64,000 bases of DNA, taken from assembly GCA_025057115.1 (NCBI GenBank), contig JANWWZ010000011.1:27820-91819 (forward strand). Reading direction: 5' to 3'. A program made the position numbers and the translations under genes. Below, one piece after another: positions 8,956 through 18,230 of the stretch. Origin of the DNA: Bernardetiaceae bacterium (GTDB lineage Bacteria > Bacteroidota > Bacteroidia > Cytophagales > Thermoflexibacteraceae). How positions within the stretch are numbered: the stretch's first letter is position 1; each line of letters starts with the position of its first letter. A model generated the notes under the pieces. The model made no database searches. It was not told the origin of the DNA and worked only from the letters and a program-made list of their open reading frames with translations.

Positions 8956-9079
8956 GTACTGTAGTGCGAAAACAATTGAACAGCGATAGTTTTTGTCAGC
9001 AAATTAGGCAAAACCACATTTTTTGTTGATGTTTTTTTCAAACAAGAGCCAAATAAACAAATGCCAAAGCGAGTGCCTC

Positions 9080-9111
9080 TTGCAGTTTGCAGCCAGCAAG
9101 TCCTATCTTTG
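9080..9111 (+). promoter_or_regulatory. Promoter of the symporter-crtY unit
   Basis: TTG at 9080-9082, a 21-base spacer, then TATCTTTG at 9104-9111. This fits the Bacteroidota -33/-7 pattern. The ATG of the symporter is 18 bases downstream, giving a very short leader. Confidence 0.65.
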
Positions 9112-9129
9112 CCCTAAGCCCAAAAACAC

Positions 9130-10497
9130 ATGCTAGAAAAACTGGAAGCGCTTTGCATCGCCTTTAGCGACTTTGCCTGGGGCTATCATTTAGTAGTGCT
9201 ACTGGTAGGAGGAGGAATCTTTTTTGCCTTTTATTCAGGTTTTAAACCTTACTTGTACTTAGGGCATGCAGTTGAGATTTTACGCGGCAAATACGATGAT
9301 AAAAACTCCTCAGGGGAGATTAGCCATTTTGCCGCCCTTTCGAGCGCTATAGCTGCTACAGTAGGCATGGGCAATATCAGCGGGGTGGCGGTAGCTATTG
9401 CCACAGGAGGACCAGGAGCGCTTTTTTGGATGTGGGTAAGTGCTTTTTTTGGCATGGCTATCAAATTCTTTGACTGTACTTTAGCAGTGATGTACCGCGG
9501 AAAGGACAGCGCCGGCCACTTACAAGGCGGACCGATGTACATCATTACTGAAGGATTAGGAAAGCGCTGGAAGCCGCTGGCAATATTTTTTGCCGCTGCC
9601 GGTACAGTGGGAATGTTTCCAGTGTTTCAAGCCAACCAACTCACTCAAATTATTCGCCAAGTAGTGCTTCTGCCCAATGGTTGGACTTTTGACAATCCTT
9701 TTGCAACTAATTTATCCACTGGCATTGCTATTACTGCCTTAGTGGCGATGGTCATTTTTGGCGGTTTACAGCGAATTGCGGAGGTCGCTTCTCGCCTTGT
9801 GCCTGCGATGGTGCTGCTGTACGTATCTGCTGTGTTGTTTGTCATCATCAAGCATTGGGAGCATGTGCCCGCTTCTTTTGCTCTCATTTTGAGCGATGCC
9901 TTTTCTGGCAAAGCCGCCTTAGGAGGCGCAGTAGGAACTCTTATTCTCACTGGCGTAAAGCGAGCTGCTTTTTCTCATGAAGCTGGCATCGGCACCGCTC
10001 CTCTTGCTCATGGGGCTGCCAAAACTAACGAACCAGTGCGCGAAGGGCTAGTAGCAATGTTTGGTCCAGCCATCGACACACTACTAATTTGCACCATGAC
10101 TGCCCTCTCCATTATCGTAACAGGAGTATGGACAAATGCCACGCACAGCGGCATTGCTATTACCTTGCAAGCCTTTGAAATTGCCATGCCTGGATTGGGG
10201 CAATACGTGCTCATTGCTTGTGCTACCATATTCGCCCTCACTACGTTGTTTACTTACTCTTATTTTGGCAGCAAGTGCTTTGGTTATCTATTTGGTGCTC
10301 AGCGGCAAGGATGGTACAACTACATTTACACTGCCAGCATCATTTTAGGAGCGGTAGCCTCTTTGACGGCAATGGTAAGCCTTATTGATGGAGCATATGC
10401 CTTGATGGCATTGCCAAATATGTTTGCCACGCTGGTTTTAGCTCCCAAAGTAAAAGCAGCCATGAATGACTATTTCCGTCGAATCAATGAAAAATAA
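9130..10497 (+). CDS. Sodium:alanine symporter (AGCS family)
   Basis: 455 residues, the normal size for amino-acid carrier proteins of the AGCS family. About ten membrane helices are visible. Family blocks include AAIAATVGMGNISGVAVAIATGGPGALFWMW in segments around 75-105, GGPMYII near 135 and AFSHEAGIGTAPLAHGAAKT near 280-300, the conserved GT.P-type signature. It imports alanine or glycine with Na+. Its last codons overlap the start of the lycopene cyclase gene by 11 bases, which suggests translational coupling between functionally unrelated proteins. Confidence 0.93.
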   Translation: MLEKLEALCIAFSDFAWGYHLVVLLVGGGIFFAFYSGFKPYLYLGHAVEILRGKYDDKNSSGEISHFAALSSAIAATVGMGNISGVAVAIATGGPGALFWMWVSAFFGMAIKFFDCTLAVMYRGKDSAGHLQGGPMYIITEGLGKRWKPLAIFFAAAGTVGMFPVFQANQLTQIIRQVVLLPNGWTFDNPFATNLSTGIAITALVAMVIFGGLQRIAEVASRLVPAMVLLYVSAVLFVIIKHWEHVPASFALILSDAFSGKAALGGAVGTLILTGVKRAAFSHEAGIGTAPLAHGAAKTNEPVREGLVAMFGPAIDTLLICTMTALSIIVTGVWTNATHSGIAITLQAFEIAMPGLGQYVLIACATIFALTTLFTYSYFGSKCFGYLFGAQRQGWYNYIYTASIILGAVASLTAMVSLIDGAYALMALPNMFATLVLAPKVKAAMNDYFRRINEK

Positions 10498-11671
10498 TCG
10501 GCACTATGACTATGTTATTGCCGGTGGAGGGCTAGCAGGTTTGAGCCTTGCGTATGCCATGGTGCATACCCCTGTACTAAAAGACAAAAAAATTATCATC
10601 ATAGATCGACAGCCCAAGCAGCAAAACGACCGCACCTGGAGCTTTTGGACGCGCCAATCTACTCGATTTGATCACATCATTTACAAAACATGGAAAAAAA
10701 TTGATTTTTTCTCTAACTACCTGCAAAAAAGGTTTGAGCTCGTACACTATCGTTATGCAACTATACGCGGTATAGACTTTTACCGCGAAGTATATCACAA
10801 GCTGAACCAGTGTTCTAACGTACATTTTGCCTTTGGCGAAATTATTGACATTGGTCAAAGAGAAGAAATAGCGTATGCGCGCACTCATAGCGATATTTTT
10901 TACGGTACCTATCTTTTTAATTCCCTTTTCCAACCTGAGCTGTACGACCCTTACCAAAAAGGATATCATTATATCAGACAGCATTTTAAGGGATATCTCA
11001 TCCATACACCCGAGCCTTTTTTTGATAGCTCTGCCGTTACCATGTTTGACTTTCGGACAGAGCAAAAAGATGGTGTATATTTTTTTTACATACTTCCCTA
11101 CCGAGAAGACTGTGCTCTTGTGGAGTACACAGGCTTTTCGCGTGAGCTTCTAGATGAGCAAGTCTATGATGCCCAATTGCAAAAGTATATCCGCTCTCAG
11201 CTACAACTTACCGACTATCAGATAAAGGAAACTGAATTTGCCTCTATTCCCATGACGGATTATCCCTTTTGTACAAGGCAAGGGCGCATTGTGTACATTG
11301 GGGTACAGGGTGGGGGCTCGAAACCTTCTACGGGATACGCCTTTATGCGCATTCAAAAACAAGTGGAAAAAATTGTAAAAAACTTACAGACGAAAGGCAC
11401 TCCATTCTACAAACCAGACTTTAGACCTCAGTTTGGGTTTTACGATGCCATGTTGCTCAACATCATGCATCGAGAAGGTTGGAAAGTTGAAAAAATTTTT
11501 TCGGAGATGTTTAGAAAAAATCCAATAGAGCGAATTTTTCGTTTTTTAGATGAAGAAAGCTCAATAGTGGAAGATTTTTTGATCATGGCTTCGGTGCCTC
11601 CTCTGCCTTTCTTAGAGTCTATAGTCAATTTGCTTGTAGGAAGAAAGCCGATCAAAAGGTATAGAAATTAA
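10487..11671 (+). CDS. crtY: Lycopene beta-cyclase (CrtY type)
   Basis: 394 residues from the ATG at 10487. An FAD/NAD-binding motif YVIAGGGLAGLSLAYA opens the protein, followed by the cyclase signature NDRTWSFW near 45-52. Later conserved blocks are TMFDFRTEQ, ALVEYTGFSRELL, IPMTDYPF and GGGSKPSTGYAF. The enzyme closes one or both psi ends of lycopene into beta rings. It overlaps the symporter stop by 11 bases and, at its 3' end, overlaps the convergent siaC gene by 20 bases. With the CruF-like hydratase at 38846 it points to a hydroxylated carotenoid. No other carotenoid gene lies beside it. Confidence 0.92.
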   Translation: MKNNRHYDYVIAGGGLAGLSLAYAMVHTPVLKDKKIIIIDRQPKQQNDRTWSFWTRQSTRFDHIIYKTWKKIDFFSNYLQKRFELVHYRYATIRGIDFYREVYHKLNQCSNVHFAFGEIIDIGQREEIAYARTHSDIFYGTYLFNSLFQPELYDPYQKGYHYIRQHFKGYLIHTPEPFFDSSAVTMFDFRTEQKDGVYFFYILPYREDCALVEYTGFSRELLDEQVYDAQLQKYIRSQLQLTDYQIKETEFASIPMTDYPFCTRQGRIVYIGVQGGGSKPSTGYAFMRIQKQVEKIVKNLQTKGTPFYKPDFRPQFGFYDAMLLNIMHREGWKVEKIFSEMFRKNPIERIFRFLDEESSIVEDFLIMASVPPLPFLESIVNLLVGRKPIKRYRN

Positions 11672-12029
11672 ACGGCAAGTTAACATCTTCGGCAAAGTCT
11701 TGACCGCTTTCCAGCATGTCGAAGTCATTGTTTTGGTAATACCAATTGATGGTAACTTTTCCTTTTTTGCTGCGTTGATAATCTTCCAACATGTCAAAAA
11801 TCTCTAGAAATCGGCGAGAAGTGCTTGTATTAAAGTAAACCATTTTGAAATTAAAGACGATTTCCCTGCCAGGAGTAGCAAGGTATTCGCGCAACCATTG
11901 AATGATAGGCTGGAAAAACTCCACTGTATATTCGTGGTAAGACTCGCCTGAAATTTCAAGCACGCCCGACTTTGCATCAAAATGTACTGTCGGAATATAA
12001 TTAGAACCCTTAATAGAGAAATTCTCCAT
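11652..12029 (-). CDS. siaC: SiaC-like regulatory phosphoprotein (DUF1987)
   Basis: 125 residues, full length for the family. The block VYFNTSTSRRFLEIFDMLEDYQ corresponds in position to the FNTSS-type phosphorylation segment of SiaC proteins; the Thr/Ser cluster there is the expected phosphosite. In Pseudomonas SiaC is phosphorylated by SiaB and dephosphorylated by the SpoIIE phosphatase SiaA, controlling a diguanylate cyclase. The gene starts within the siaB stop (TAATG, one shared base), so both are co-translated. Two SpoIIE phosphatases occur elsewhere in this window, but no diguanylate cyclase is seen. The output in this organism is unknown. Confidence 0.87.
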   Translation of the reverse strand: MENFSIKGSNYIPTVHFDAKSGVLEISGESYHEYTVEFFQPIIQWLREYLATPGREIVFNFKMVYFNTSTSRRFLEIFDMLEDYQRSKKGKVTINWYYQNNDFDMLESGQDFAEDVNLPFNFYTF

Positions 12030-12592
12030 TACTTATCCGAGTTTTGCTGATGAATAGGAACAGTGAGGAGGAAAAAAGCGTGTTCCTCGTCCACGTGAAT
12101 AAAATCGTATGCTAGAGGGTTTTTCGCCCTTCTTGCCACTCCTATCAGTCCTGAGCTATCTTGATCTTCAGGAGCGCGAAGTTGTTCTAGGTAATAGTCG
12201 CGCAATTGCTCTTCACTTAAGCGATTGATATGGTCTATCTTTTGCCGCAGCGATTCAATTTCACTTTTTCGGATAAGGTTACCAGAGGCTACGGTAAAAA
12301 TTTTACCATCTGCTGAAGTGGACAATACTATAATTCCCTTCCCTACCATTTTTTTGTCAGATTCTGAGTAAGCCTTATCTGCTGAGTGAAGATTGATGTT
12401 TTGCACTAGCTCTACCATCACGCTAAAGATGCGCCGGTGAAAGATATGGTCTTCTGCTTGCTCTTTGAGGTTTTTGCCCATCATGGTCAAAATGTCTGTT
12501 GTCATCATCCCCTGAAAGGCAAGCAGAATGTGGTGCTCCTCTACTAGCCTGTAGAACTCGTAGATAGACTTGTTGGGAACTAGCTCACTCAT
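12029..12592 (-). CDS. siaB: SiaB-like protein kinase
   Basis: 187 residues from the ATG at 12592 (12601 would add three residues). FSVMVELVQNINLHSADK near 60 resembles the N box of GHKL ATPases, and SSGLIGVARRAKN near 150 may serve the nucleotide. The protein fits the SiaB/DUF6272 family, which phosphorylates SiaC. It is directly coupled to siaC. A minus-strand box TATATTTG at 12606-12599 lies six bases before the ATG, so the transcript may be nearly leaderless. The 114 bases upstream, to 12715, contain a weak R-type repeat remnant. Confidence 0.85.
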   Translation of the reverse strand: MSELVPNKSIYEFYRLVEEHHILLAFQGMMTTDILTMMGKNLKEQAEDHIFHRRIFSVMVELVQNINLHSADKAYSESDKKMVGKGIIVLSTSADGKIFTVASGNLIRKSEIESLRQKIDHINRLSEEQLRDYYLEQLRAPEDQDSSGLIGVARRAKNPLAYDFIHVDEEHAFFLLTVPIHQQNSDK

Positions 12593-12598
12593 CAGTAG

Positions 12599-12606
12599 CA
12601 AATATA
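12599..12606 (-). promoter_or_regulatory. Candidate -7 box for siaB-siaC
   Basis: TATATTTG on the minus strand matches TAnnTTTG and has a TTTG 17 bases further upstream. It ends six bases before the siaB ATG. The spacer is shorter than usual and the position implies a leaderless or near-leaderless message. Confidence 0.4.
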
Positions 12607-12715
12607 AAGTTTAATCAAAAATCCAAAAAATGGTGGGGTAAAAACTAGCTCACTTTGCTGTATTAGACAGAGGTATTTTAAAGCAACGTCATCCATGTTA
12701 AACTCAGGCAAAACA

Positions 12716-14032
12716 CTATTGCCAGCTTGTGTGAGTGCTAATGACTGCTTTTAGGCTGTGGAGCATAGAATAAAGCCCGAAGTAAGTGCGGTTGAGATAG
12801 AGAGCGTCTTTTGAACCACGTGGCTTTTTGGATTTGCGCAATTCTTCCATTTTGGAAAGTCGCTCGCCAAATTCATACAATTGCCTAAAGTAGTCTTGGT
12901 CGCCAAAGTCAAACACCTTTTCGCGGAAGGGGCGCACAGTGAGGTAAATCATCTCGCTAAAGGTATCTATGAGCAGTTTTTTCATCGCTGGCGGATCGTC
13001 ATCGTAAATAAAACCTAAGTCGTAAAAAGTTTGCTCGAGTTCTTGGCGACTGTCAAAAATGCGCGGGTTAATGACGCGGAAATGACTTTTGTAATACTCT
13101 GGTGGAATGACTTTTACGCAGCCAAAATCTATAATGCCTATGGTGCCGTCAGGGCGCATTAAAAAGTTGCCAGGATGAGGGTCGGCGTGTACCATCAAAA
13201 GCTGATGCATCTGATAATCATAGAAGTTCCACAGCGCTTGCCCTAATTGGTTGCGAATTTGCTGGGGGGGATCGTCTTGCAAAAAATCGTTGAGATGTTT
13301 GCCTGTAAGCCAATCCATTGTAAGGATTCGCTTGGCAGTATATTCTGGGTAGTACTTGGGAAATACTAAATGGGGAATGTGGGCGCAGGCAGAGGCAATG
13401 TAGGTAGCATTGCGCATTTCTAGTTCGTAGTCCGTTTCGGCAATGAGCATATTTTGCACTTCGTCCATGTACAAATCTAGGTCTCTTTCGTTGAGCCCTA
13501 GGATTTGTACGGCGAAGGGTCGCACCATTCTCAGATCGGATTTGATGCTTTCAGCTACGCCAGGGTATTGTACTTTTACGGCAAAAGTCTTGTCGCCTTT
13601 GGTAGCCTTGTGCACTTGACCAATGGAGGCAGCATTAACGGCCTCTTTAGTGAAAGTGTCAAAAATTTCTGTAGGAGATTTGCTAAAGTACTGCTGAAAA
13701 GTTTTGACTACTAAAGGATAAGACAAGGGAGGAGCTGAGTACTGCGCCATGGCAAATTTTTCTTGGTAAGCCGTAGGGAGCAGGTTTTTATCCATGCTCA
13801 TCATTTGGGCTACCTTCAGAGCGCTGCCTTTGAGCTCACTTAGGGCATCGTAAATGTCTTCTGCATTATCGCGGTGGAGGTCTTCTTTGGTTACATTTCC
13901 ATCGATGAGCTTTTTGGCATAGTGCTTAATGTAATTCCCTCCAATCTTGACTCCTGTTTTGACAAATCGGGCTGCTCTTTCTACTTTGGTAACGGGAATG
14001 GACTCTTGAGGAATGGGTTTTTCTTCTGCCAT
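12716..14032 (-). CDS. ABC1/AarF/UbiB-family atypical kinase
   Basis: 438 residues. Family hallmarks in order: ELKGSALKVAQMMSMD (degenerate KxGQ region), VNAASIGQVHKATKGDKTFAVKVQYPG, HADPHPGNFLMRPDG (catalytic loop) and IGIIDFGCVK (metal-binding DFG). Members support quinone lipid synthesis or lipid movement in membranes; the substrate here is unknown, since Bacteroidota normally make menaquinone. It lies 12 bases after the TetR gene on the same strand and is probably in one operon with it. Confidence 0.88.
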   Translation of the reverse strand: MAEEKPIPQESIPVTKVERAARFVKTGVKIGGNYIKHYAKKLIDGNVTKEDLHRDNAEDIYDALSELKGSALKVAQMMSMDKNLLPTAYQEKFAMAQYSAPPLSYPLVVKTFQQYFSKSPTEIFDTFTKEAVNAASIGQVHKATKGDKTFAVKVQYPGVAESIKSDLRMVRPFAVQILGLNERDLDLYMDEVQNMLIAETDYELEMRNATYIASACAHIPHLVFPKYYPEYTAKRILTMDWLTGKHLNDFLQDDPPQQIRNQLGQALWNFYDYQMHQLLMVHADPHPGNFLMRPDGTIGIIDFGCVKVIPPEYYKSHFRVINPRIFDSRQELEQTFYDLGFIYDDDPPAMKKLLIDTFSEMIYLTVRPFREKVFDFGDQDYFRQLYEFGERLSKMEELRKSKKPRGSKDALYLNRTYFGLYSMLHSLKAVISTHTSWQ

Positions 14033-14044
14033 GGTAGTGTTACT

Positions 14045-14674
14045 TTAACGGGCAAGAATGAATTTGACAAAATCAAAAGTAGCATCGGCAATGTTTTTGC
14101 CCAAAAGGTCAAAAGCTAAATTGACGGCTTTTTCGATGGCCGCATCGGTGCGTTCAAAATTTTGGCTATTGTCTCTTATCCAGAAGCCGAGAATAAATTC
14201 CATTTGCAGCCATAGGAAATCGCCATAGCGGTCGGTAAGCAGGTAGCGGTCTGCGATTTCGCCTGAATAAATGCCGTCATTGATAATATCTTTTACAAAA
14301 TTGTTAAATGACTTTTTCAACTTACCGAATAAGCTGGGTTCTCCGCAAATCCTTCGGTTAATTCTGCCGCGCATATTGTAGGTAATTTCAGCAAAACTGC
14401 GAAAATTTTTAAGCGTTTCTATGTATCCATAGTACATAGAAAGCATTTTTTCGCGGGCGTTGTATTGATCAAATACGCTGTCCTTGCGCAATTTGGCGAT
14501 GGTCTCGTTAAAAGCATCGTCCCAGACGGCTTCTTCTAGTGCAGCAAAAGAGGAATAGTGTTCATAAAAGTTTTTTTCGCTAATGCCGATGTTTTTTGCA
14601 AAGGCGGCCACTGAAGCAGGTCGTTTTTTGTGCTGGGTTAAATAGTCGATGTATTGCTGTTTGATTTGTTCCAT
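14045..14674 (-). CDS. TetR-family transcriptional regulator
   Basis: 209 residues. The N-terminal helix-turn-helix reads SVAAFAKNIGISEKNFYEHY at about 21-41, the usual TetR arrangement, followed by an all-helical effector domain. It precedes the ABC1 kinase gene by 12 bases and probably controls that operon, including itself. The effector is unknown. No clear operator palindrome was found in the 100 bases upstream, where the terminator of the neighbouring receptor gene lies. Confidence 0.85.
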   Translation of the reverse strand: MEQIKQQYIDYLTQHKKRPASVAAFAKNIGISEKNFYEHYSSFAALEEAVWDDAFNETIAKLRKDSVFDQYNAREKMLSMYYGYIETLKNFRSFAEITYNMRGRINRRICGEPSLFGKLKKSFNNFVKDIINDGIYSGEIADRYLLTDRYGDFLWLQMEFILGFWIRDNSQNFERTDAAIEKAVNLAFDLLGKNIADATFDFVKFILAR

Positions 14675-14734
14675 GATGGCATGGTAATTACGCTATTTAA
14701 ACCGAATGAGTAGAGAAAAAGTTCATCGCCTAAC

Positions 14735-14759
14735 AAAAAAGCCGCCCTTTCAGAGCGGC
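14735..14759 (-). terminator. Rho-independent terminator of the TonB receptor gene
   Basis: Read on the minus strand: GCCGC stem with GCGGC, extended by one mismatch to eight pairs, loop of about five bases, then a run of T. It lies 23 bases after the receptor stop and before the TetR gene's upstream region. Confidence 0.88.
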
Positions 14760-14782
14760 AATCCATGTGTTATGTGTTGTTA

Positions 14783-17389
14783 TTATTGGCGATCGGTTTG
14801 CTCTTCTTGTTTTACATCATCGTTGTTAATCGTCTTTTTGTTGCGCTTTGTAGCAGGTGGCTGCTGACCGAAGTTCATTTTGCCGAAGTTGTAGTTAAAG
14901 GTAACTCGCACAGCGCGGTTATAAATATTGCGCAAAATATCTTGCTGGAAAACTTGACCACTAAACTGCGACTGGATGCGCAAAGCGCGTTGCAAAAAGT
15001 TGTCAGCTCCAAAAGTAATTCCACCGCGTTTGTTAAGAATTTCTTTGCGCAATCCAAAGGAATAAAAGCTAAATACGCCTTGTGTGCCTTGTAGCTGCAC
15101 GGTAGGAGAATTGACAAAGCCAAAACCTTGTACGCTCCAGCCTTTGCCGAAATTGTATTGCGTGTTAAAATTGGCACTGTATTGCCAGCCGCTATTGCTC
15201 CAGCCCATGGCAGGGCTTCTGAACGTTGCGTAAAAGGCATTGAAATTTCCACTAATGCGCCAGTGTTTTGTAATTTGCATAGAACCAAAAGCACTGATGC
15301 CCCACGCGCCATTTTGAGCTACATTGTCGAAGGTAGTGCTTGAAATCCCCGATTCATTGACTGTTACCACTGTGCTAATGGCATTGTCGGTTTGCCGCCA
15401 AAAAGCACTGATGGTAAATGAACTTCGGTTTACAAAGGCGCTGTAAGTTAGTTCAGTATTGTGGGTAAGTTCTGGCAGCAGTTCAGGGTTGCCAAAGCGG
15501 ATATTATTCGGGTCAGAAAGATTAACAAAGGGATTTAGCACGCCAATGCCTGGACGCTGAATCCGACGGCTATAAGAAAACTTGATGCTATTGCCTTTTT
15601 TGAGCGTTTGCGAAAGGGCGATACTGGGAATTAAATTGCCAAAACTTTGCGTGAATTGCTTGTTTTCCAGAGGTAATACACCTATTATGTCAGTGTACTC
15701 ATAGCGCAATCCTGCTTTGATGCCCAATTTGAACTTGGTGGTATAGCCGTAGCTAACATAGGCAGCCACTACGTTTTGGTCGTAATTTAGGGCATTATTC
15801 CTGAGAGGATGGATGACAAACTGGTTCTGCTCAAAATTAAAAGTTGCAAAATCGTTATTGCTGGTTACTTTGCGCAAAATAGCTTTAGCACCAGTTTCTA
15901 AAAGACTTTGTTGGGTAAAAGGATGCGTATAATCGGCTTGGAAGGTCGTTTCGCGGTTGGTATTGCGGTTGTTGTTTTTTTCGCGGTAGTCAATTAGGTT
16001 AAGTTGGTTGAATTGGTCGAGGCTATAGCGATCAACTCCTCCGCTAAAGGTGTAAAGGGCAAGAAGGGCGAGTTCTTGCTGAGGCTTTTGAAAAGTTCGC
16101 ACATAGTCTATGTTAAAAGTATAGTTGTCGCGCACCTCAGCTGAATTGACTTGTCGGGTAAATTGTCGGGCAGGAATGTTATTTTGACCTAAAGTAGTGA
16201 GTTGGTTTTGGTCATCCCAAAATCCTCGTCTGCCTATTCTAACTCCTGTAGAGAGGTTGCTTTTAGGGCTAATTTCGTAGTCGGCATTTAGTTGTAGGCG
16301 ACTAAAGAAGCGTACGCCAAAGCCGTCATCGCTGCGATTGACAAAAGTAGTCTGCCCGAGGGGTAAAAAGTTAGTGCGGTTATTGTAGCCGTCGTTCCAT
16401 ACGTAAATAGCGCGTCCACCTCCATTGAGAGAAAGTCCTAACTTTCCTGTGCGAAAGTTCAAACCTCCGTCTAAATTGCTGCTACGCGTGCCAGCAGAAG
16501 CGTTTATGTTTCCATTTAAACCTTGTATAGTGTTCTTCTTTGTGATGATGTTGATAATGCCAGAGGTTCCTTCGGCGTCATATCGGGCAGAAGGGCTAGT
16601 AATGACCTCTACGCTCTTGATCATTTCAGCAGGGATTTGGCGCAGGGCATCGGCTACGGTAGGGGCAATAATAGTACTGGGCTTGTTATTGATGAGCACT
16701 TGGACGTTGCTGCTGCCGCGCAATTGTACATTGCCATCTAAATCAACGGAAAGCAAAGGCACTTTGCGAAGTACTTCAGTGGCATCAGCACCCGCATTAG
16801 TAGCATCTTTTTCAGCATTGTAAGTGATGCGGTCAATTTTATCTTCCACCAAGTCCTTTTGTTCTACAATTTCTACCTCAGCTAGCTGTTTTACCTCTGT
16901 AGGCAGAGCAATAGTGCCTAGATGCACCGTAGCGCGATCATTAGCAAGGCTAGCCAAAACGGTAACTGTTTGATAGCCTACAAAACTCACTGCTACTTTG
17001 TAATTTCCTGCCGCTATTTTGGTGAGGGTAAACTGCCCTTTTTCGTTAGTGATTGTTCCGTCGATGGGTTTGCCAGTATCAGGATGAAGCAAGGCAACCG
17101 TGGCAAATTCTACAGGTTCTTTACTGGAAGCATCTACTACTGTGCCAGTAATCTTTCCATTGCCTTTCTGAGTGGTTGTTTTCTCCGCTGCTTGAATCCA
17201 TTCTTGCAATTGTTGCCTTTGTTCAGGGGTAAGGGTGCCTTTTTGGGAGGAGAGCCATTGACGGACTTGTTCCTGCTGGGAAGGCGGTAAAGTTTGTATT
17301 TTTTCGCGCATTTCCTGCTGAACAGGGGGCTGGGCTATTGATATTTGCATCCACACAAGTGCGCAAACTAAAGTGAATAATCGCTGCAT
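14783..17389 (-). CDS. TonB-dependent outer-membrane receptor with carboxypeptidase-regulatory domain
   Basis: 868 residues from the ATG at 17389, where the signal peptide MQRLFTLVCALVWMQISIAQ begins. Residues 20-75 are Gln-rich helical (LPPSQQEQVRQWLSS, LTPEQRQQLQEWI). A carboxypeptidase-regulatory-like domain follows (GTVVDASSKEPVEFATVAL), then a plug (TEVLRKVPLLSVDLDGNVQLRGSS in pieces; SGIINIITKK) and a large barrel of the outer-membrane beta-barrel family 14905 type. Such receptors move ligands with TonB energy; the substrate cannot be read from sequence. It is monocistronic, ending at a strong terminator. Confidence 0.88.
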   Translation of the reverse strand: MQRLFTLVCALVWMQISIAQPPVQQEMREKIQTLPPSQQEQVRQWLSSQKGTLTPEQRQQLQEWIQAAEKTTTQKGNGKITGTVVDASSKEPVEFATVALLHPDTGKPIDGTITNEKGQFTLTKIAAGNYKVAVSFVGYQTVTVLASLANDRATVHLGTIALPTEVKQLAEVEIVEQKDLVEDKIDRITYNAEKDATNAGADATEVLRKVPLLSVDLDGNVQLRGSSNVQVLINNKPSTIIAPTVADALRQIPAEMIKSVEVITSPSARYDAEGTSGIINIITKKNTIQGLNGNINASAGTRSSNLDGGLNFRTGKLGLSLNGGGRAIYVWNDGYNNRTNFLPLGQTTFVNRSDDGFGVRFFSRLQLNADYEISPKSNLSTGVRIGRRGFWDDQNQLTTLGQNNIPARQFTRQVNSAEVRDNYTFNIDYVRTFQKPQQELALLALYTFSGGVDRYSLDQFNQLNLIDYREKNNNRNTNRETTFQADYTHPFTQQSLLETGAKAILRKVTSNNDFATFNFEQNQFVIHPLRNNALNYDQNVVAAYVSYGYTTKFKLGIKAGLRYEYTDIIGVLPLENKQFTQSFGNLIPSIALSQTLKKGNSIKFSYSRRIQRPGIGVLNPFVNLSDPNNIRFGNPELLPELTHNTELTYSAFVNRSSFTISAFWRQTDNAISTVVTVNESGISSTTFDNVAQNGAWGISAFGSMQITKHWRISGNFNAFYATFRSPAMGWSNSGWQYSANFNTQYNFGKGWSVQGFGFVNSPTVQLQGTQGVFSFYSFGLRKEILNKRGGITFGADNFLQRALRIQSQFSGQVFQQDILRNIYNRAVRVTFNYNFGKMNFGQQPPATKRNKKTINNDDVKQEEQTDRQ

Positions 17390-17594
17390 ATAGGCTGCTA
17401 ATAAAGCTGTTATAACAATTATCCAATTTGATACCACAAGCTATAAATGCTTGTAAATCAGATCTTTCGTTGATGTAGGCCCGTTTGCGCAAGGCTTTGG
17501 TTGTCCACATGCGAACACTGGCAAGCCCAAAAGCGGACAGCATCTAACCTAGACAAAGTAATTAGGAAAGCATCCCATCAATTGCCTTCCATAC

Positions 17595-18230
17595 TTAGTC
17601 CATGATAACGGGCAGGCGGGCTTTTCGTTCTTCAAAGCGGTGAAACAAAGACTGAAAAAGCAAAGCAGTAGCTAAGGCATCGCCTGAGGCAGTGTGTTCG
17701 TCCTCCAGCGGCAACTGAAAGCGCTGACACAAAGCAGCTAAAGTAAAAAGTTGGGGATTAGGAGTTGCTTCAACGAAAGTGTGCATCTGTTCAAGTTTTA
17801 GAGCTAATTGCATCGTATCGATGTATCCTTTTGCTTGCCAAGTGATTCGATGCCTTTGGCAAGCTGCTTCTATCATATCTCGGTCAAAAGTAACGAAATG
17901 TCCTACTATCCATTTGTGCTGGCAATGCAGTGCTACTTGCTGGAGGGCTTCATGCTCAAGCCAAACTCCTTCTCCAGAAAGCAAGCCATGCACTACAGAG
18001 GCGGTAGAGGAATAGTGCTCGGTTTTGATTTCAAAGCAAGCGGCTTGGTCAGTAAAAACGGTTTGCTTATCAAAAGGCACAAAGGCGATTTGCAAAATGC
18101 GGTCGCGCTTAGGGTGAAGTCCTGTGGTTTCGCAGTCGATGGCTACCCAAGGGTCTTGCTGCAAGACTTCTGGATTGCAAAGGCGATGAGATAGCAAAAC
18201 GCGTCGCAACCGACGAAGCCAATCTCTCAT
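17595..18230 (-). CDS. DnaQ-like 3'-5' exonuclease (DEDDh)
   Basis: 211 residues. Exo I motif VAIDCETTG holds Asp32 and Glu34, Exo II is GHFVTFDRDMIEA and Exo III is EHTASGDALATA with the catalytic His and Asp. The protein matches stand-alone epsilon-like exonucleases that trim DNA or RNA 3' ends. Its ATG overlaps the stop of the CBS/nucleotidyltransferase gene (ATGA), a pairing found in many bacteria, so the two probably act together in an unidentified nucleotide or tRNA process. Confidence 0.9.
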   Translation of the reverse strand: MRDWLRRLRRVLLSHRLCNPEVLQQDPWVAIDCETTGLHPKRDRILQIAFVPFDKQTVFTDQAACFEIKTEHYSSTASVVHGLLSGEGVWLEHEALQQVALHCQHKWIVGHFVTFDRDMIEAACQRHRITWQAKGYIDTMQLALKLEQMHTFVEATPNPQLFTLAALCQRFQLPLEDEHTASGDALATALLFQSLFHRFEERKARLPVIMD

